DNA from: Pseudarthrobacter sp. fls2-241-R2A-127
GTDB lineage: Bacteria; Actinomycetota; Actinomycetes; Actinomycetales; Micrococcaceae
Assembly (NCBI RefSeq): GCF_030209355.1
Contig: NZ_JARVSF010000008.1
Coordinates: 124,001 to 188,000, forward strand
Length of the DNA stretch: 64,000 nt
Reading direction: 5' to 3'
In this document: piece after piece, positions 56,537 through 64,000 of the stretch
How positions within the stretch are numbered: the first letter of the stretch is position 1
Layout: every line of letters begins with the position of its first letter
Made by a program: the position numbers and the translations under genes
Notes under the pieces: generated by a model
Database searches by the model: none
Told to the model about the DNA's origin: nothing
Seen by the model: only the letters and a program-made list of their open reading frames with translations

Positions 56537-57584
56537 GCGAATCACGCTCCCAGTAACTTGGTCCTACGGGTTCATGGAAGTCGCTGGTAGCGACGAGGTA
56601 GCCCTCGTCATCAACTGCGATCGGCAGCTGGGGGAGAGGACGGCTGGCGGGGCCGAAGATCACCTTGCACTCTTGGGTGAGGTCGAAGGTGGACTGGTGG
56701 CACGGGCACAGCAGGTGGTGCGTCTGCTGCTCGTAGAGAGCAACGGGGCAACCAACGTGGGTGCAGATCTTCGAGTAGGCAACGATGCCGTTGTAGCCCC
56801 ACTCTTCGCGGCCCTTGGAGGGGTTCAGCGATGCGGGATCAAGGCGCATCAGAAGGACAACGGACTTGGCCTTCTCGTTGAGCTTGCCTTCGCTGAGTTC
56901 GTTGAGTCCCTCGGGAATGACGTGGAACGCCGAGCCGATAGTGACATCCGAGGCCTTGATGGGAGTTCCGTCGGGGTCGCGGGTCAGACGCTTGCGCTTG
57001 CCGTCCTGCGGGGCCCACATGGTGTGTGCGAGCTTGTCGTCAGGGCGGGGTCCGAGGTCGCCGAAGATGGCGATTGCAGGAAGCGGAGCCAGAGCCACGG
57101 CACCCAGGAGGGTGTTGCGGATCAGCGGGCGGCGCTTGATGCCGGTTTCCTCAACGATGTCGTCAACGATGCGGACAGCAGCCTGGCGGTCCTCTTCGTA
57201 ACGGATCGCGTGGCGCTCTTCGGAGACTTCGTGATCGGGCATCAGGGCCTTGGCCCAGTGCACGATGCCGGTTCCGATACCCAGCATTGCAAAGGCCGTG
57301 CCGATGCCCAACAGGGTGTTCTGGAGCCGGATGGTGGCGATGCTGGAGTCGTCACCCAGATCGATGGCGAAGTACGCCACCAGGAAGATCAGGGTTCCAA
57401 CAACAGAAATGCCAAACAGTAAGGCAACCTGCCGTTCTGCCCGCTTTGCGGCTCTCGGGTCCGTGTCAGCCAGGCGCAAACGATGCGGGGGAATTCCAGG
57501 ATCCTGGAACTTCTCCACCTCATTCTGACCAGCCGTAGCTACGGTGCCCGAGTGGTTCGGACTGCCGTCACTATGGTTGCCCAT
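56514..57584 (-). CDS. qcrA: Cytochrome bc1 complex Rieske iron-sulfur subunit
   Basis: QcrA takes electrons from quinol to the diheme cytochrome. 356 residues. Three N-terminal membrane segments (for example VALLFGISVVGTLIFLVAYF near residue 65) are typical of Actinobacteria. The C-terminal domain binds [2Fe-2S] through CTHVGC and CPCHQSTF. ATG at 57584 is preferred over an ATG four codons earlier that abuts the AAGG box. It lies between qcrC and qcrB and overlaps qcrB by 23 bases. Confidence 0.96.
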   Translation of the reverse strand: MGNHSDGSPNHSGTVATAGQNEVEKFQDPGIPPHRLRLADTDPRAAKRAERQVALLFGISVVGTLIFLVAYFAIDLGDDSSIATIRLQNTLLGIGTAFAMLGIGTGIVHWAKALMPDHEVSEERHAIRYEEDRQAAVRIVDDIVEETGIKRRPLIRNTLLGAVALAPLPAIAIFGDLGPRPDDKLAHTMWAPQDGKRKRLTRDPDGTPIKASDVTIGSAFHVIPEGLNELSEGKLNEKAKSVVLLMRLDPASLNPSKGREEWGYNGIVAYSKICTHVGCPVALYEQQTHHLLCPCHQSTFDLTQECKVIFGPASRPLPQLPIAVDDEGYLVATSDFHEPVGPSYWERDSHERSINS

Positions 57585-57683
57585 AATTCGCCTCATCCTT
57601 CTCTCGTCCCGGCAGTCGCCGGGTTAGTTTCTAATTTCAAGCTGCTGACAGGGCAGCAGAAGTTGTGAGTGGCCTGCAGGACT

Positions 57684-58472
57684 TCAGGAAGTCCTCGAGG
57701 TCAGCCAGATGGTGAAGGCAATGATGACGCCGAGACCGGCGACCCACACGAACAGGCCTTCGGCCACCGGGCCAAGCGATCCCAGGTCAGCGCCGCCCGG
57801 GGAACCGCTGGATTCGATCTGCTTCAGGAAGGTGATGATGTTCTTCTTGCCCTCGGGGGTGATGTTGGCGTCGTTGAACACCGGCATGTTCTGCGGGCCC
57901 GTGACCATGGCCTCGTAGATGTGCTTGCCGGTTACGTCCGCCAGGGCAGGTGCGAACTTGCCGCGTGTCAGTGCACCGCCGGCGGCAGCGGCGTTGTGGC
58001 ACATGGCGCAGTTGGTGCGGAACAGCTCTCCACCGGCAGCAGCGTCGCCGCCACCATTTGTCAGGTCGTCTGCAGGAATTGCCGGGCCGGCTCCCAGGGA
58101 AGCGACGTAGGCTGCAAGCTGTGAGGTCTGCTGCTCGTTGAACTGGACAGGCTTCTTCATCGCCTGGGGGCCGTTCATCTGCATCGGCATGCGTCCGGTG
58201 CCCACCTGGAAGTCAACAGCCGCAGCACCGACACCTACCAGCGAGGGACCGTCCTTGGAACCGCTGGCGCCCATACCGTGGCAGGTTGCACAGTTCGCTG
58301 CAAAAAGCTTGCCGCCCTCTTCGACGTCGCTCGCGCTTGCCGTGGTGGTGCTCGCTTTGGCCTGGTTCATGGTGGTGGCCACGGCGTACAGCCCACCAGT
58401 GATGAGGAGCCCCATCAGGAGCAGCGCTATTGCTGCAAGTGGGTGACGCCGCTTTTGTGAGAGTGCCTTCAC
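57684..58472 (-). CDS. qcrC: Diheme cytochrome c subunit of the bc1 complex
   Basis: QcrC is a membrane-bound diheme cytochrome c that replaces soluble cytochrome c in Actinobacteria. 262 residues. An N-terminal anchor (AAIALLLMGLLITGGLYAV) is followed by two cytochrome domains, each with one heme site, CATCHG (near residue 61) and CAMCHN (near residue 157), and a C-terminal membrane segment (VAGLGVIIAFTIWL). GTG at 58472 follows AAGGAAC. It passes electrons to the CuA site of the aa3 oxidase encoded upstream in this window. Confidence 0.97.
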   Translation of the reverse strand: MKALSQKRRHPLAAIALLLMGLLITGGLYAVATTMNQAKASTTTASASDVEEGGKLFAANCATCHGMGASGSKDGPSLVGVGAAAVDFQVGTGRMPMQMNGPQAMKKPVQFNEQQTSQLAAYVASLGAGPAIPADDLTNGGGDAAAGGELFRTNCAMCHNAAAAGGALTRGKFAPALADVTGKHIYEAMVTGPQNMPVFNDANITPEGKKNIITFLKQIESSGSPGGADLGSLGPVAEGLFVWVAGLGVIIAFTIWLTSRTS

Positions 58473-58558
58473 GTGGTGGTTCCTTTATTCGATCCTGCGC
58501 CGGCTCCGGGAGCCGCTACCTGAAATTCTGCCTCTTGTAGAAAAAGAATCAAAGCTGG

Positions 58559-59197
58559 CTACTTGAGTACGTAGATGACCAGGAAGAGGCCGATCCAGAC
58601 GACGTCAACGAAGTGCCAGTAGTAAGAGGTGACGATTGCGGACGTTGCTTCGAAATGTCCGAACTTCTTTGCGGCGAAGGACCGGCCCATGATGAGCAGG
58701 AAGGCAATCAGACCGCCGATGACGTGCAGGCCGTGGAAGCCCGTGGTCATGTAGAAGGCCGAGCCGTAGGCGTTTGAGGAGAGCGAGACGTGTTCGGAAA
58801 CCAGCATCGCGTACTCGGTGGTCTGGCCGGCAACGAAGAACGCGCCCATGAGGAACGTCAGGGTGAACCATTCGTTCATTCCCCAGCGGGCGAACTGCAA
58901 AGCTCCACCGGCGCGGCGGGGTTGCAGCCTCTCGGCGGCGAACACGCCCATCTGGCAAGTGAAGGAACTGGCCACGAGGACGATCGTGTTTACGAGCGCA
59001 AAGGGGAAGTTGAGCTTGGCTGTCTCTTCCGCCCACATCTCACCGCTCGTGGAGCGCAGGGTGAAGTACATGGCAAAGAGACCGGCGAAGAACATCAACT
59101 CGCTTGACAGCCACACTACGGTTCCGACAGAAACCATATTGGGGCGGTTCAGCGTGGGGTGCGCCGGGGTACTGGGGGCATGGGTCGCAGATGTCAC
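58559..59197 (-). CDS. ctaE: Cytochrome c oxidase subunit III
   Basis: CtaE is the five-helix subunit III. 212 residues from GTG at 59197, the first gene of ctaE-qcrC-qcrA-qcrB. Marks are [26 protein letters not shown], the SGEMWAEE region, [15 protein letters not shown] and [22 protein letters not shown]. The frame extends 43 codons further up with no family similarity. No Shine-Dalgarno sequence precedes the GTG, but CATAAT lies six bases before it, so a leaderless transcript is likely. Confidence 0.95.
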   Translation of the reverse strand: MTSATHAPSTPAHPTLNRPNMVSVGTVVWLSSELMFFAGLFAMYFTLRSTSGEMWAEETAKLNFPFALVNTIVLVASSFTCQMGVFAAERLQPRRAGGALQFARWGMNEWFTLTFLMGAFFVAGQTTEYAMLVSEHVSLSSNAYGSAFYMTTGFHGLHVIGGLIAFLLIMGRSFAAKKFGHFEATSAIVTSYYWHFVDVVWIGLFLVIYVLK

Positions 59198-59199
59198 AT

Positions 59200-59212
59200 A
59201 GACATTATGTCT
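59200..59212. promoter_or_regulatory. Palindrome over the ctaE promoter
   Basis: AGACAT-T-ATGTCT, a perfect 13-base palindrome that covers the CATAAT -10 (59204-59209, minus strand) and ends two bases before the ctaE start codon. A protein bound here would block transcription of the whole ctaE-qcrCAB operon; no regulator can be named. Confidence 0.45.
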
Positions 59213-59333
59213 GCAAAAGTCCGTGCTGCCCAACGCAAACCGCCTTTTCGGGGGACTTTTTCTACAAAGACGCGAATTCGTCCCGAAAAGTTCCCGTCGA
59301 CGTTCACATTGGTCAGCGCGCACCATCGCTCGA

Positions 59334-59339
59334 TAGCAT
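59334..59339 (+). promoter_or_regulatory. -10 element of trpD, leaderless type
   Basis: TAGCAT, six bases (CAGCAG), then GTG of trpD. It sits 131 bases from the divergent ctaE start. Confidence 0.45.
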
Positions 59340-59345
59340 CAGCAG

Positions 59346-60401
59346 GTGACTTCACAGGCATCTGCAGCGTCCGGCAACACCTGGCCCCGGCTCATCTCGG
59401 CGCTGATCAAGGGCGCCGACCTAACGGCCGACAACACGTCGTGGGCCATGGACACGATCATGTCCGGCGAGGCGACGCCGAGCCAGATCGCCGGCTTCCT
59501 GGTGGCCTTGAGCGCCAAGGGTGAGACCGTGGACGAACTTTCCGGCCTGGTGGATGCCATGTTGGCCCACGCCAATCCGGTGGCGATTTCCGGGGAAAAG
59601 CTCGATATTGTCGGCACTGGTGGTGACCAACTTAACACTGTCAATATCTCGACGATGGCAGCCTTGGTCGCAGCGGGCGCCGGCGCCCGGGTGGTGAAGC
59701 ATGGCAACCGGGCCGCTTCGTCGTCGTCCGGCTCCGCCGATGTGCTGGAGGCGCTGGGCGTCCGGCTGGACCTGCCTATTGACCGGGTGGCACGAAATGC
59801 CGAGGAAGCAGGCATCACGTTCTGCTTTGCCCAGGTTTTCCACCCGTCATTCAGGCATACAGCCGTTCCCCGGCGTGAATTGTCCATTCCCACAGCGTTC
59901 AACTTCCTGGGGCCGCTGACCAATCCAGCCAACGTGCAGGCGTCCGCCGTCGGCGTTGCAAATGCGCGGATGGCGCCCCTGGTGGCAGGCGTCCTGGCGC
60001 GGCGGGGGAGCAGGGGGTTGGTATTCCGGGGGAACGACGGCCTCGACGAACTGACCACCACAGGTCCGTCAACCGTTTGGGAAATCCGCGACGGTGCCGT
60101 CACCGAACTCCGTTTCTCACCCGAAGATCTCGGCATCAACCTGGCCACCGTGGAGCAGCTTCGCGGGGGAGACGCGATCGCCAACGCCGGTGTTGTCCGC
60201 GACGTCCTCTCCGGGAAGCAAGGTCCGGCCCGGGACGCAGTCCTGGTCAACGCTGCAGCGGGGCTCGTCGCCTTTGACCTCGATGCCGCGGGCCCTTTCC
60301 TGGCCCGCATGCAGGCGGCTTTCGTGCGGGCGTCGGACTCAATCGATTCCGGGGCAGCCGCTGCAGTGCTGGACCGCTGGGTCTCGCTGTCCCGCGCTTA
60401 G
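59346..60401 (+). CDS. trpD: Anthranilate phosphoribosyltransferase
   Basis: TrpD moves phosphoribose from PRPP to anthranilate in tryptophan synthesis. 351 residues. Diphosphate and PRPP marks are [14 protein letters not shown] (near residue 97) and [21 protein letters not shown] (near residue 118); [12 protein letters not shown] is the C-terminal segment of the site. It is not next to other trp genes here; stand-alone trpD near ctaE-qcrCAB is common in Micrococcaceae. GTG start at 59346 has a -10 element six bases before it and no Shine-Dalgarno sequence. It converges with the Lrp-type gene, six bases away. Confidence 0.96.
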   Translation: MTSQASAASGNTWPRLISALIKGADLTADNTSWAMDTIMSGEATPSQIAGFLVALSAKGETVDELSGLVDAMLAHANPVAISGEKLDIVGTGGDQLNTVNISTMAALVAAGAGARVVKHGNRAASSSSGSADVLEALGVRLDLPIDRVARNAEEAGITFCFAQVFHPSFRHTAVPRRELSIPTAFNFLGPLTNPANVQASAVGVANARMAPLVAGVLARRGSRGLVFRGNDGLDELTTTGPSTVWEIRDGAVTELRFSPEDLGINLATVEQLRGGDAIANAGVVRDVLSGKQGPARDAVLVNAAAGLVAFDLDAAGPFLARMQAAFVRASDSIDSGAAAAVLDRWVSLSRA

Positions 60402-60407
60402 GCCCGG

Positions 60408-60689
60408 TTACTGTTCAAAGCCAAGGGAGAACGCGGCGTCCAGGTCGTGCTGCGAATACGCGCGGAAGGCTATGTGCGTGGTCGTGTGAACCACCGCGGG
60501 CACCTTGGAGAGTTTGTCGGCAATGACGTCTGCGAGGTCCTCGTGCCGGGGCACCCTCGCCACCGCAATCAGGTCCCATTCCCCGGTGACGGAGTAGACC
60601 TCACTGATGCCTTCAATGGCCGATATTTCCTCGGCCGTCTCCGGGATGCGTGCGGCGTCAGTCTTGATCAGAACAAATGCGGTGACCAC
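60408..60689 (-). CDS. Stand-alone Lrp/AsnC ligand-binding domain protein
   Basis: A 93-residue protein made only of the RAM (regulation of amino acid metabolism) domain of Lrp/AsnC regulators: MVTAFVLIKTDAARIPETAEEISAIEGISEVYSVTGEWDLIAVAR, then the TTTHIAFRAY strand. There is no DNA-binding helix-turn-helix. Such short proteins bind amino acids and can change the oligomer state of full-length Lrp proteins. GTG at 60689 follows an AAAGGGG box. It faces trpD, six bases away, but no functional link is proven. Confidence 0.9.
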   Translation of the reverse strand: MVTAFVLIKTDAARIPETAEEISAIEGISEVYSVTGEWDLIAVARVPRHEDLADVIADKLSKVPAVVHTTTHIAFRAYSQHDLDAAFSLGFEQ

Positions 60690-60818
60690 GTTTGTACCCC
60701 TTTAATCAGTTCCGCCGCGGCAAAGCCCGGCAGCTGTTTCTCTGCTGCCAGCCTATTACACGGGCGGGCATCTTCCGGATGCGTTCCAGGCCCGGATTTC
60801 CTGCCTGCGGCTAAGCGT

Positions 60819-61220
60819 CTACCTGCGACGCAGGCGTGCCGCGCCCGCGAGCAGCAGCCGGTAGCCCAGCAGGAACACTGCCAAGGCCAAGGTGGCCACG
60901 ATGATGAAGGGGAGGACCACAGTCTGGGCAGTCAACGCCCGGAGGACCATTCCACCGATCAGGCTGCCAAGCCATACCGGCACGCCTGCCCGGAGTACCG
61001 ACAGGGGAGTCCGCCACACCCGCGCAACCAGCCAGCCGGCAGTTGCGCCGGCCAGGAAAGGCCACGCCGTGAGCAAGACACCCAAGACGGGTTCTTCCCG
61101 GTGGTGGGCATCGCGGCCAATCGCCGCAAACGCCAGGATGAGGATGATGTCGGCCGCAACGGCCACGATGATGGCTCGTGTCGAAGCGGACGTTGCCGGC
61201 TCTGTTTTGAGGGAATTCAT
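60819..61220 (-). CDS. DUF3054 membrane protein
   Basis: A 133-residue polytopic protein of the DUF3054 family, four hydrophobic segments (IIVAVAADIILILAFAAIGR; LGVLLTAWPFLAGATAGWLV; RAGVPVWLGSLIGGMVLRAL; VVLPFIIVATLALAVFLLGYRLLLAG). RDAHHREE between the first two is the conserved loop. Function unknown. ATG at 61220 is the start; a longer frame adds 15 codons over its own promoter. TAAGCT at 61228-61233 lies seven bases before the ATG on the minus strand. Confidence 0.85.
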   Translation of the reverse strand: MNSLKTEPATSASTRAIIVAVAADIILILAFAAIGRDAHHREEPVLGVLLTAWPFLAGATAGWLVARVWRTPLSVLRAGVPVWLGSLIGGMVLRALTAQTVVLPFIIVATLALAVFLLGYRLLLAGAARLRRR

Positions 61221-61227
61221 GGCTTTC

Positions 61228-61233
61228 AGCTTA
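61228..61233 (-). promoter_or_regulatory. -10 element of the DUF3054 gene
   Basis: On the minus strand TAAGCT, seven bases, then ATG. There is no Shine-Dalgarno sequence. The 261 bases between this start and the next gene at 61482 contain no coding frame I can support. Confidence 0.4.
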
Positions 61234-61481
61234 GCCGTCCCGGGTGTGACGCCGTCCGGCTGCATGGTTTAGTACGCCGGGGGAGCAGGAGGCCGAGGAG
61301 CTTCCGGAACATGGTCCCGGGCGTGCCCTGGTGAGCCCGTCCGATAAGCCGGCCCGCCACCCAATCGGCTCGGGATTCAAGGCAGGCGATTCTGCGCGGA
61401 CCCCCGGTTCCCTGGGGCGGCTACAAGAGTATGCAGTAATGTCAGCAGGGATCGACGTCACTCCCTGCATCCGGAGAGATA

Positions 61482-61631
61482 GTGAACAAACCGTTGTGGA
61501 TCTGCCTGCTGGTCGGCGCCGCCCTTGGATTCAGCCTGGGCTTGGCCCTGTACCAGAGCCCTTTTTGGGGTTGCGCGGTTGGGCTCGCGCTGGGAGGCGT
61601 CGTTGGAGCCTCTATCCGCCGGCGTCACTGA
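61482..61631 (+). CDS. Small glycine-rich membrane protein, 49 residues
   Basis: GTG at 61482 to TGA at 61629 encodes 49 residues, MNKPLWICLLVGAALGFSLG at the start and VGASIRRRH at the end. Two hydrophobic stretches (~5-24 and ~29-43) are separated by YQSPFWGC. Small-x-Gly repeats could pack as a glycine-zipper hairpin; the basic tail would face the cytosol. A GGAGAG box lies just before the GTG, and TAATGT at 61437-61442 could be its -10. No family is recognised. It is the last gene before the probable mobile element. Confidence 0.6.
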   Translation: MNKPLWICLLVGAALGFSLGLALYQSPFWGCAVGLALGGVVGASIRRRH

Positions 61632-61705
61632 CCGGCTGCCAATGGTGGGTCCGGGAGAGGGCCCCTGAAACGCTCCCGTAGGAGCTCTGATTAACATTAC
61701 TTGAC

Positions 61706-61719
61706 ATAATGTAGATTAT
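61706..61719. repeat. Short AT-rich inverted repeat near the mobile-element left end
   Basis: ATAAT-GTAG-ATTAT in an AT-rich stretch (about 61690-61720) that is unlike the GC-rich surroundings. It may be part of a recombinase core site or the end of the element; the true end cannot be fixed without the right end. Confidence 0.35.
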
Positions 61720-61745
61720 CGGCGCTTGAGTGGGACGAGTAGAAG

Positions 61746-61812
61746 TAGATGAGAGAACTCTGCTGCACGTGGTGGCGCGGCGTAGCGACGTATTCTCTCA
61801 TTAGATGAGAGA
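61746..61812. promoter_or_regulatory. Direct and inverted repeats before the recombinase gene
   Basis: TAGATGAGAGA occurs at 61746-61756 and again at 61802-61812. TTCTCTCAT at 61793-61801 is its inverted copy and forms, with the second copy, TCTCTCAT-TAG-ATGAGAGA (61794-61812). This palindrome ends eight bases before the TACAGT -10 at 61821-61826, over the expected -35 position, so it is a probable operator, perhaps for the XRE protein. Confidence 0.6.
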
Positions 61813-61833
61813 TTTTTGCGTACAGTTTGATCA

Positions 61834-62964
61834 GTGAGTATCGAACCTGGGCGGATTCCGGCCTTTCTAACCAACGCAAATGTCGGGCTGCTACGCGCAG
61901 AGGATCGCGTTTTCGAGGCGATGCTGGATGGCTGGCGTGCACAGATGCTGGCGCGCGGTTTGTCGACGTCGTATATCAAGAGCTCATGCGGGACGGTTCA
62001 GCGGTTCCAGGAGCACGCGAACGAGTATCCGTGGACCTGGTCGGCGCATCACGTGGACGAGTTCATGGCCGACCGGCGCAGCTCCGAGAAGGGTTTGGCG
62101 CTGTCGACCCTGAGGGCCAATTCCGGGGCCATCAGGGCGTTCTGCTCCTACCTGACGGATGGACGTTACGGCTGGGCGGGCTTCTGCGAACGGGTCTTTT
62201 CCGACATCCCGGTACAGGTGGTCTTCGAGTGGAACTCACCCCGGCACACCACCGACGATGCCATGCCGGCACGACGCCGGGCGTTCACCAAGGCCGAACT
62301 GCAGACGTTCTTCGATGCCGCCGACGACCTGGTCGATACGGAGTTCGCCAAGGGCTCCAAGCGCTGGCTTCCAGCACTGCGGGACTCGACGGCGTTCAAG
62401 ATCGCCTACGCCTACGGGCTCCGGCGGCGCGAGCTGGCCATGCTCGAATACGTGGACTTTGGGCCCAACCCGCACGTTGAGCAGTTCGGACGCTTCGGGG
62501 CGCTCCAGGTGCGATGGGCAAAGGGAACCAAGGGCTCAGGCCCCCGCCGCCGGACGGTGCTGACCGTCCCGGAGTTCGATTGGGTGGTCGGGCTCCTGGA
62601 GTACTGGCTCTCCCCTGACGGCCGCAAACGTTTCCCCACCGCGGACCGGTCCGCCAGCCTCTGGCCCTCGGAACGCTCCGGCTCCACGGTTTTCCGCAAC
62701 TTTGACCGGTCTTTTCAGCGGGTGCGGAAGATCGCGGGGCTCCCCGAGGAACTGACCCTTCACACGCTGAGACACTCGTACGTGACGCATCTGATCGAGG
62801 CCGGCTATGACCCTCTGTTTATCCAGCAGCAGGTCGGGCACAGCTACTCCTCCACCACGGCCCTCTATACTTCCGTGTCGGCAGACTTCAAACAGAAGAC
62901 CATCCAGAAAATGATCGCCCAGCGACTACGCAGCGGCGATGGCGAGGGGAACAGCCATGGCTGA
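61834..62964 (+). CDS. Tyrosine recombinase/integrase
   Basis: A 376-residue site-specific recombinase. An N-terminal SAM-like core-binding domain (residues ~35-115, ARGLSTSYIKSSCGTVQRF) precedes the catalytic domain. Catalytic residues are visible: the first Arg in AYGLRRRELAMLEY, His-x-x-Arg in LHTLRHSYVTHLIEAG, His in QQQVGHSYSSTTALYT and the nucleophile Tyr in the same segment. It looks intact. GTG at 61834 lies seven bases after a TACAGT -10. The last 8 bases overlap the next gene's ATG. It probably mobilises the element whose left part is in this window. Confidence 0.92.
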   Translation: MSIEPGRIPAFLTNANVGLLRAEDRVFEAMLDGWRAQMLARGLSTSYIKSSCGTVQRFQEHANEYPWTWSAHHVDEFMADRRSSEKGLALSTLRANSGAIRAFCSYLTDGRYGWAGFCERVFSDIPVQVVFEWNSPRHTTDDAMPARRRAFTKAELQTFFDAADDLVDTEFAKGSKRWLPALRDSTAFKIAYAYGLRRRELAMLEYVDFGPNPHVEQFGRFGALQVRWAKGTKGSGPRRRTVLTVPEFDWVVGLLEYWLSPDGRKRFPTADRSASLWPSERSGSTVFRNFDRSFQRVRKIAGLPEELTLHTLRHSYVTHLIEAGYDPLFIQQQVGHSYSSTTALYTSVSADFKQKTIQKMIAQRLRSGDGEGNSHG

Positions 62965-63310
62965 ACAGCGACGGATTGGCTACCGCTGGAATCTCCGGCA
63001 GCTGATGGCCCAACGCAACCTCTGGAAGACCACCGAACTGCTCCCCCTGCTGAAATCCCGGGGCATCAACCTCTCCAACGCCCAGGTTCATCGGCTCGTC
63101 ACCGGAACGCCCGAGCGCATTCCTGCCCAGACCTTCGCAGCGCTCTGCGACATCCTGGAATGCACGCCCAACGACCTGTTCGAACCCTACGTCCAGATGC
63201 GCGCTGCGAAGACCGCCAATGCCCCAAAGAGGCCAGAAGACCTGGGCATCACCCCCGGCGCGCCGATAGCACGCAGAATCCGCGTTCTGCCACCGGACGA
63301 AGATGCCTAG
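62957..63310 (+). CDS. XRE family helix-turn-helix regulator
   Basis: A 117-residue Cro/CI-type DNA-binding protein. The helix-turn-helix is at residues ~20-70 (LLPLLKSRGINLSNAQVHRLVTG, TFAALCDILECTPNDLF), followed by a basic, flexible tail. ATG at 62957 has a GAGGGGAA box six bases upstream; an ATG six codons earlier is less likely. It overlaps the recombinase stop by 8 bases and the next gene's ATG by 8 bases, so the three genes are translated together. It probably regulates the element or helps recombination. Confidence 0.85.
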   Translation: MAEQRRIGYRWNLRQLMAQRNLWKTTELLPLLKSRGINLSNAQVHRLVTGTPERIPAQTFAALCDILECTPNDLFEPYVQMRAAKTANAPKRPEDLGITPGAPIARRIRVLPPDEDA

Positions 63311-64000
63311 GCCCCGTAAAGCCGGCGACCCCGCAAAGTGGCCGGAAGCCTGCGGGCGCTGCGCCGAACACCACAAAATCGTGGTTCGCTGGCCCGACGG
63401 CGCAATCTGCGGCTACTGCTACCAGCAAGCCAAAAGAACCCGCGGCACCTGCGCCTGCGGCCACGACGGCGTTCTGCCTGGCCGCGTCGACACCCTGCCG
63501 GCCTGCCGGGAATGCTCCGGCGTCCGCCTCAACATCGATTGCACCGGATGCGGCAAAGAAGACGAACTCCACTCAGGCAACCGATGCTGGTCATGCATCC
63601 TTGCCATGACCGTTGACCGGATCCTCAGCCCGCCGGAAAACCAGCCGCCCTCCCCCGAACTCCAGGCAGTTGCCACCGCTCTGAAGTCCATGAAACGCGC
63701 TAACAGCGGCCTCACCTGGATCCAGCAGCCACACGTCACCGAGTTCCTCCAACAACTCGCTGCCGAACCTGTGATCACCCACGCCCGCCTCGACGAAATA
63801 CCGGCATCGCGCACCCGCGAATACGTCCGCGGCCTACTGGTCGAACACAACGCGCTGCCGCTCCGCGATGAACTCAGCACTAGGTTCAGCGACTGGGCCG
63901 AGCAGGCCCTCGACCGGATCACCAGCCCGAACCACCGCGACATCACCCGCCGATACATCCGCTGGCACCACCAGCGCCGGATGAATCAGATGGACGAAGT
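63303..64000 (+). CDS. Multi-zinc-ribbon protein of a mobile element, 3' end cut by the window
   Basis: The frame is open from ATG at 63303 through the window edge (232 residues visible). Six cysteine pairs form three likely zinc ribbons: CGRC/CGYC (17-39), CAC/CREC (50-71) and CTGC/CWSC (80-98). A helical segment follows, with a SAM-like stretch (LSTRFSDWAEQALDRI, then SPNHRDITRRYIRWHHQRRM) that resembles the core-binding part of a tyrosine recombinase, so a catalytic domain may follow outside the window. It overlaps the XRE gene by 8 bases (ATGCCTAG). I do not recognise a named family. Confidence 0.7.
   Translation, partial: MPRPRKAGDPAKWPEACGRCAEHHKIVVRWPDGAICGYCYQQAKRTRGTCACGHDGVLPGRVDTLPACRECSGVRLNIDCTGCGKEDELHSGNRCWSCILAMTVDRILSPPENQPPSPELQAVATALKSMKRANSGLTWIQQPHVTEFLQQLAAEPVITHARLDEIPASRTREYVRGLLVEHNALPLRDELSTRFSDWAEQALDRITSPNHRDITRRYIRWHHQRRMNQMDE

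Larger units (their letters stand above)
61690..64000 (+). mobile_element. Probable integrative or transposable element, left part
   Basis: An AT-rich stretch with inverted repeats is followed by tyrosine recombinase, XRE regulator and zinc-ribbon protein, in one direction with 8-base overlaps. It lies outside any conserved gene cluster and has no tRNA target nearby. The left border near 61690 is an estimate; the right end is beyond the window. Confidence 0.6.

Noticed and set aside
59245..59289. TTTTCGGG/CCCGAAAA inverted repeat between ctaE and trpD
   Set aside because: 8-bp arms across a 29-base loop; too weak and too distant from either start to assign a role.
61231..61470. Frames on both strands between the DUF3054 gene and the 49-residue protein
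   Set aside because: No ribosome binding site, no hydrophobic or domain pattern, and they overlap each other.

Overview
This window is a chromosomal segment of a high-GC Gram-positive bacterium. Gene content and protein style point to the Micrococcaceae, most likely Arthrobacter or Pseudarthrobacter. Reasons: a degenerate actinobacterial PriA, the ctaE-qcrCAB and ctaCDF respiratory clusters, DUF3043/DUF3054/DUF3097 proteins, strong use of GTG and TTG starts, and GC-rich third codon positions. No rRNA, tRNA or CRISPR array was seen. No stretch longer than 300 bases lacks a gene.

Layout. 1-7200: the 3' part of metK, then priA; facing them is a minus-strand operon of a SorC-type regulator, an aldo/keto reductase, an alpha/beta hydrolase and a glycosyltransferase. 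7200-11600: the glycerol operon glpD-glpF-glpK, divergent from the SorC-type regulator and ended by a strong terminator. 11600-16020: a FAD/Rieske oxidoreductase, then leuS behind a short Leu-rich leader peptide and a terminator hairpin. 16055-24320: degV, comEA, a short comEC, a large membrane protein of unknown function, holA and rpsT. 24490-37970: a solitary MazF/PemK-like protein, lepA-hemW, two DUF genes, then the heat-shock and RNA-maintenance block hrcA (with a CIRCE element)-dnaJ-rsmE, a GerMN lipoprotein, and phoH-ybeY-CNNM-era. 38060-47560: an LCP ligase, an M13 peptidase, leuA with a Leu-rich leader peptide and hairpin, recO-uppS, a hydrolase and pyrD. 47570-50260: DUF3043, an M20 peptidase and an A-type Fe-S carrier. 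50440-59200: the aerobic respiratory chain ctaCDF on the plus strand and ctaE-qcrCAB on the minus strand, with a PTS HPr/GntR pair sharing a dre-like operator between them. 59340-61630: trpD, a stand-alone Lrp ligand domain, a DUF3054 protein and a 49-residue membrane protein. 61690-64000: the left part of a probable mobile element with a complete tyrosine recombinase, an XRE regulator and a zinc-ribbon protein cut by the window edge, joined by 8-base overlaps.

Together the genes give glycerol uptake and oxidation feeding electrons to a bc1-aa3 chain, plus core translation, replication and cell-wall functions. The most interesting regulatory signals are the two leucine leader peptides (leuS and leuA) and a recurring TANNNT-N6/7-start arrangement that suggests widespread leaderless transcripts. 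The accessory novelty is concentrated in the last 2.3 kb.
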